From CAVONV01 sp963697355 (GTDB lineage: Bacteria; Acidobacteriota; Vicinamibacteria; Marinacidobacterales; DATDRI01): a stretch of 64,000 nt of DNA. The stretch lies in NCBI GenBank assembly GCA_963697355.1, contig CAVONV010000023.1, positions 744,001 to 808,000 on the forward strand, in the 5' to 3' direction. The notes under the pieces are model-generated. The model was given only the letters and a program-made list of their open reading frames with translations. It searched no databases and was not told where the DNA came from. The position numbers were made by a program, and so were the translations under genes. Positions 62,315-64,000 of this stretch are shown here, in pieces. Numbering within the stretch: position 1 is the stretch's first letter; each line of letters opens with the position of its first letter.

Positions 62315-63496
62315 CTATGGTGCGCTCTCCTCCGTCCGATTTCGCTCTAAGACGAAAGGAATCGAGACGACAAAAAGGAACATCATCAGAAACTCGGAAT
62401 CCCCGAAATTGTACTCGAACAGCCCCGCAGTCAAGCTCGCCACGACGACACCAAGGGTTCCCGCCGCCAAACCTCGTCGAAGGCCGTCGCCCCTCGAGCG
62501 CCGGTAGGCTTTGGATGCCCAATAGAGAAAGGAAACCATCATCCAAACCCAGGCGATGAGACAGGGCAGGCCTCTTTCTGCGGCGATTTGCACCAAGTTG
62601 TTATGGAGGTGGACGTTTTCTCGTTGTGGGGCGCCTTCGACGACATAGATGGGATAAACGAGACTCACCATGTCGGGGCCGACACCAAACAAGGGATGGT
62701 TCTCACACATCTTGACCGCGCTCCGAAGCATGTAGTAGCGGTCGGTACCTGATATGTCGGGCCGAATGAAAGTGAGTAGACGGCTCTCGACCTCGGGCGG
62801 TACCAGAAGCCACGCGCCGAGAACGAGTACCGGGACCGCGGCGAGGAGTCGACAATCCCTGAGAAATAGCAGCAATGTCGCGGCGACGAAAAAGCCCAGC
62901 CAAGCGCTCCGCGTCAGACCCAGAGCCAGAACCGATAGGATTAACAGCAGGCTTCCCGATAGAAAGATGCGCCGTCGACCTCGGAAGATGAGCAAGGCCG
63001 AGGCGAGGATGCCTATTCCCATGAGGAGCCCTGAGAACGTCATGTAGTGACTCATGAAGCCCTGCAGTCGGTGATTGATGTCGCCGAGCTCACCGAAGAA
63101 ATAATGCCAGAGGCTCAGCAGAGCCGTGACATCGGCCACACCAATCATCAGTAGGATGAGAGCTTCAAAAGTCGATTCCCGGCGAAGGGTGCTCACCACG
63201 AGATACGGAACCGCGAAGAGCGCCAGCTTCTTGACATCGATCAAACTGACCCACGGATCGAAGGAGAACAATGCTGATAGGAGACTCGTGACAATGAATG
63301 CGGCTAGAGCGCCGTCAATGGGTAGTCGGATGAAATCGAGCTTGTCGGTAGCGAGATTGTAGAGCCAGAGCGCGAGAACGACAGACAGGATGATCTGGGA
63401 AGCGGCGATTGAGATTTGGATCAGGGCCAGCCAGAAGCCGATGGCACAAACGAGCGTCGAAGGCCGGCTCGCCAGTGTTCTCAGGCGTCCTATCAT
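62315..63496 (-). CDS. O-antigen ligase-family membrane protein (Wzy_C)
   Basis: The 393-residue protein has 11-12 hydrophobic segments and the Wzy_C/WaaL hallmarks: LTRSAWLGFF in the membrane region, then a periplasmic loop with GTDRYYMLRSAVKMCENHPLFGVGPDMV and VHLHNNLVQIAAERGLPCLIAW, where the His is the conserved ligase residue. It would attach O-antigen to lipid A core or polymerise surface glycans. It overlaps the Trm112-like gene upstream (ATGA) and precedes the heptose kinase, consistent with an envelope role. Confidence 0.9.
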   Translation of the reverse strand: MIGRLRTLASRPSTLVCAIGFWLALIQISIAASQIILSVVLALWLYNLATDKLDFIRLPIDGALAAFIVTSLLSALFSFDPWVSLIDVKKLALFAVPYLVVSTLRRESTFEALILLMIGVADVTALLSLWHYFFGELGDINHRLQGFMSHYMTFSGLLMGIGILASALLIFRGRRRIFLSGSLLLILSVLALGLTRSAWLGFFVAATLLLFLRDCRLLAAVPVLVLGAWLLVPPEVESRLLTFIRPDISGTDRYYMLRSAVKMCENHPLFGVGPDMVSLVYPIYVVEGAPQRENVHLHNNLVQIAAERGLPCLIAWVWMMVSFLYWASKAYRRSRGDGLRRGLAAGTLGVVVASLTAGLFEYNFGDSEFLMMFLFVVSIPFVLERNRTEESAP

Positions 63497-63684
63497 TCAG
63501 GAGCGTCGCTGCCTGGCGGCTCGACCGTCGCCTCGTCAATGAGCATGATAGGAATGTCGTCTCGGATAGCGTAAACCCGATGACATTGTCCGCACTTGAG
63601 GGCGGTCTCGTTCTTCACGAGCTCTACGGGTGTCTTACAGGCCGGACAGGCCAGAATTTCCAATAGCTCGGGATGTATCGCCAT
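63493..63684 (-). CDS. Trm112-family small zinc-ribbon-like protein
   Basis: The 63-residue protein MAIHPELLEILACPACKTPVELV continues with LKCGQCHRVYAIRDDIPIMLIDEA. The C-x2-C pairs (CPAC, CGQC) and IPIML fit the Trm112/YcaR family, small zinc proteins often beside lipid A or nucleotide-sugar genes. Coupled to the O-antigen ligase by ATGA overlap. The ribosome site is GGAG about 8 bases before the ATG. Confidence 0.9.
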   Translation of the reverse strand: MAIHPELLEILACPACKTPVELVKNETALKCGQCHRVYAIRDDIPIMLIDEATVEPPGSDAPE

Positions 63685-63906
63685 GGCGTAACTCCTTTCG
63701 GAGCTTATAGCAAGCTCGATTCGCTTCTGTCAATAGGGCTCGGATATCCAACGGCGGCATCTGTCACGGGTTTGTGTGAACGACGAGGCGCTTCAGCTTT
63801 TCGCAAGGGGGAGACTGCGGTCATGTCATTGCCGCGCTTCAGCCTCCGACGGCAGTGGTTGGACCCGAGCTACAATGGGCCGAGAGCCGTCGCCTACCGG
63901 CATTCA

Positions 63907-63936
63907 TTGACAAATCGCGATAGGCGACTCGATAAT
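63907..63936 (+). promoter_or_regulatory. Promoter for the gene starting at 63960
   Basis: Perfect TTGACA (63907-63912) and GATAAT (63931-63936) with an 18-base spacer; expected start near 63943, 17 bases before the ATG. Confidence 0.65.
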
Positions 63937-63959
63937 GACTCGAGAGGCTAAGAACCAAA

Positions 63960-64000
63960 ATGAAGCATAGCGTTTGGATTTCAACGGGGATGGTGTTGGC
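63960..64000 (+). CDS. Start of a gene running off the window
   Basis: ATG at 63960 opens a frame (MKHSVWISTGMVL) that continues to the window edge. The basic then hydrophobic beginning looks like a signal peptide. GAGAGG lies about 10 bases upstream and a good promoter precedes it. Function unknown. Confidence 0.45.
   Translation, partial: MKHSVWISTGMVL

Overview
The window looks like chromosomal DNA of an uncultured or poorly studied Acidobacteriota-type bacterium. Pointers are a von Willebrand-type secreted protein of the acidobacterial kind (46900-48843), a BshB1-like bacillithiol deacetylase, a large exported M14 peptidase with a C-terminal amidotransferase-like domain, creatininase-like exported proteins, a homodimeric-type AceE and many moderately GC-rich two-gene operons. 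This assignment is an inference from gene content. I see no rRNA, tRNA, CRISPR array, insertion sequence or prophage.

Layout. 1-8.1 kb (mostly minus): a degenerate receiver/AAA+ protein, then tyrosine phosphatase - EamA transporter - GAF/HD-GYP protein, then MocR-type regulator - pdxS - pdxT (de novo pyridoxal phosphate synthesis). 8.3-11.5 kb: two PLP enzymes of the ACC deaminase/D-cysteine desulfhydrase family, one with a signal peptide, around a creatininase-like exported protein. 11.8-17.2 kb: SpoIIE-type phosphatase, sugar nucleotidyltransferase, RsgA, FAD-linked oxidase. 17.2-22.3 kb: an internally deleted beta-propeller pseudogene, an M14 peptidase, argF, and a small RNA candidate facing argF. 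22.6-28.3 kb: aceE-aceF-lpdA (pyruvate dehydrogenase), aceE and aceF being frameshifted. 28.4-34.4 kb: a frameshifted sigma-54 response regulator, a nucleotidyltransferase-fold protein and an exopolysaccharide chain-length/BY-kinase locus with a gene-poor stretch. 35.2-45.9 kb: DUF2090 aldolase-like protein, HtrA protease plus coupled pseudoprotease, uvrA, HEAT-repeat protein, rhomboid protease. 46.1-53.2 kb: bshB1, the VWA protein, Rieske-nth-LLM operon, coiled-coil methyltransferase. 53.4-57.6 kb: an orphan NuoM/NuoN-like pair and selA. 57.7-64 kb: three little-known genes coupled to purH, then a lipopolysaccharide group (heptose kinase, O-antigen ligase, Trm112-like protein).

Two features run through the window. 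First, intergenic gaps repeatedly hold degenerate tandem arrays with an 8-bp period (consensus TTCTTGAG / CTCAAGAA), a 7-bp period (CCAGTNA) or GAAAGTAG-type units, several arranged as inverted pairs that can fold. They lie outside the genes I call and are the most unusual structure here. Second, at least eighteen small indels interrupt otherwise well-conserved genes, strongly clustered at 23.8-26.1, 28.7-29.7 and 49.6-50.8 kb. Consensus errors in the assembly are the simplest explanation, but true gene decay cannot be excluded from one sequence. In the feature list, genes with one or two lesions are typed as CDS and heavily interrupted ones as pseudogene.
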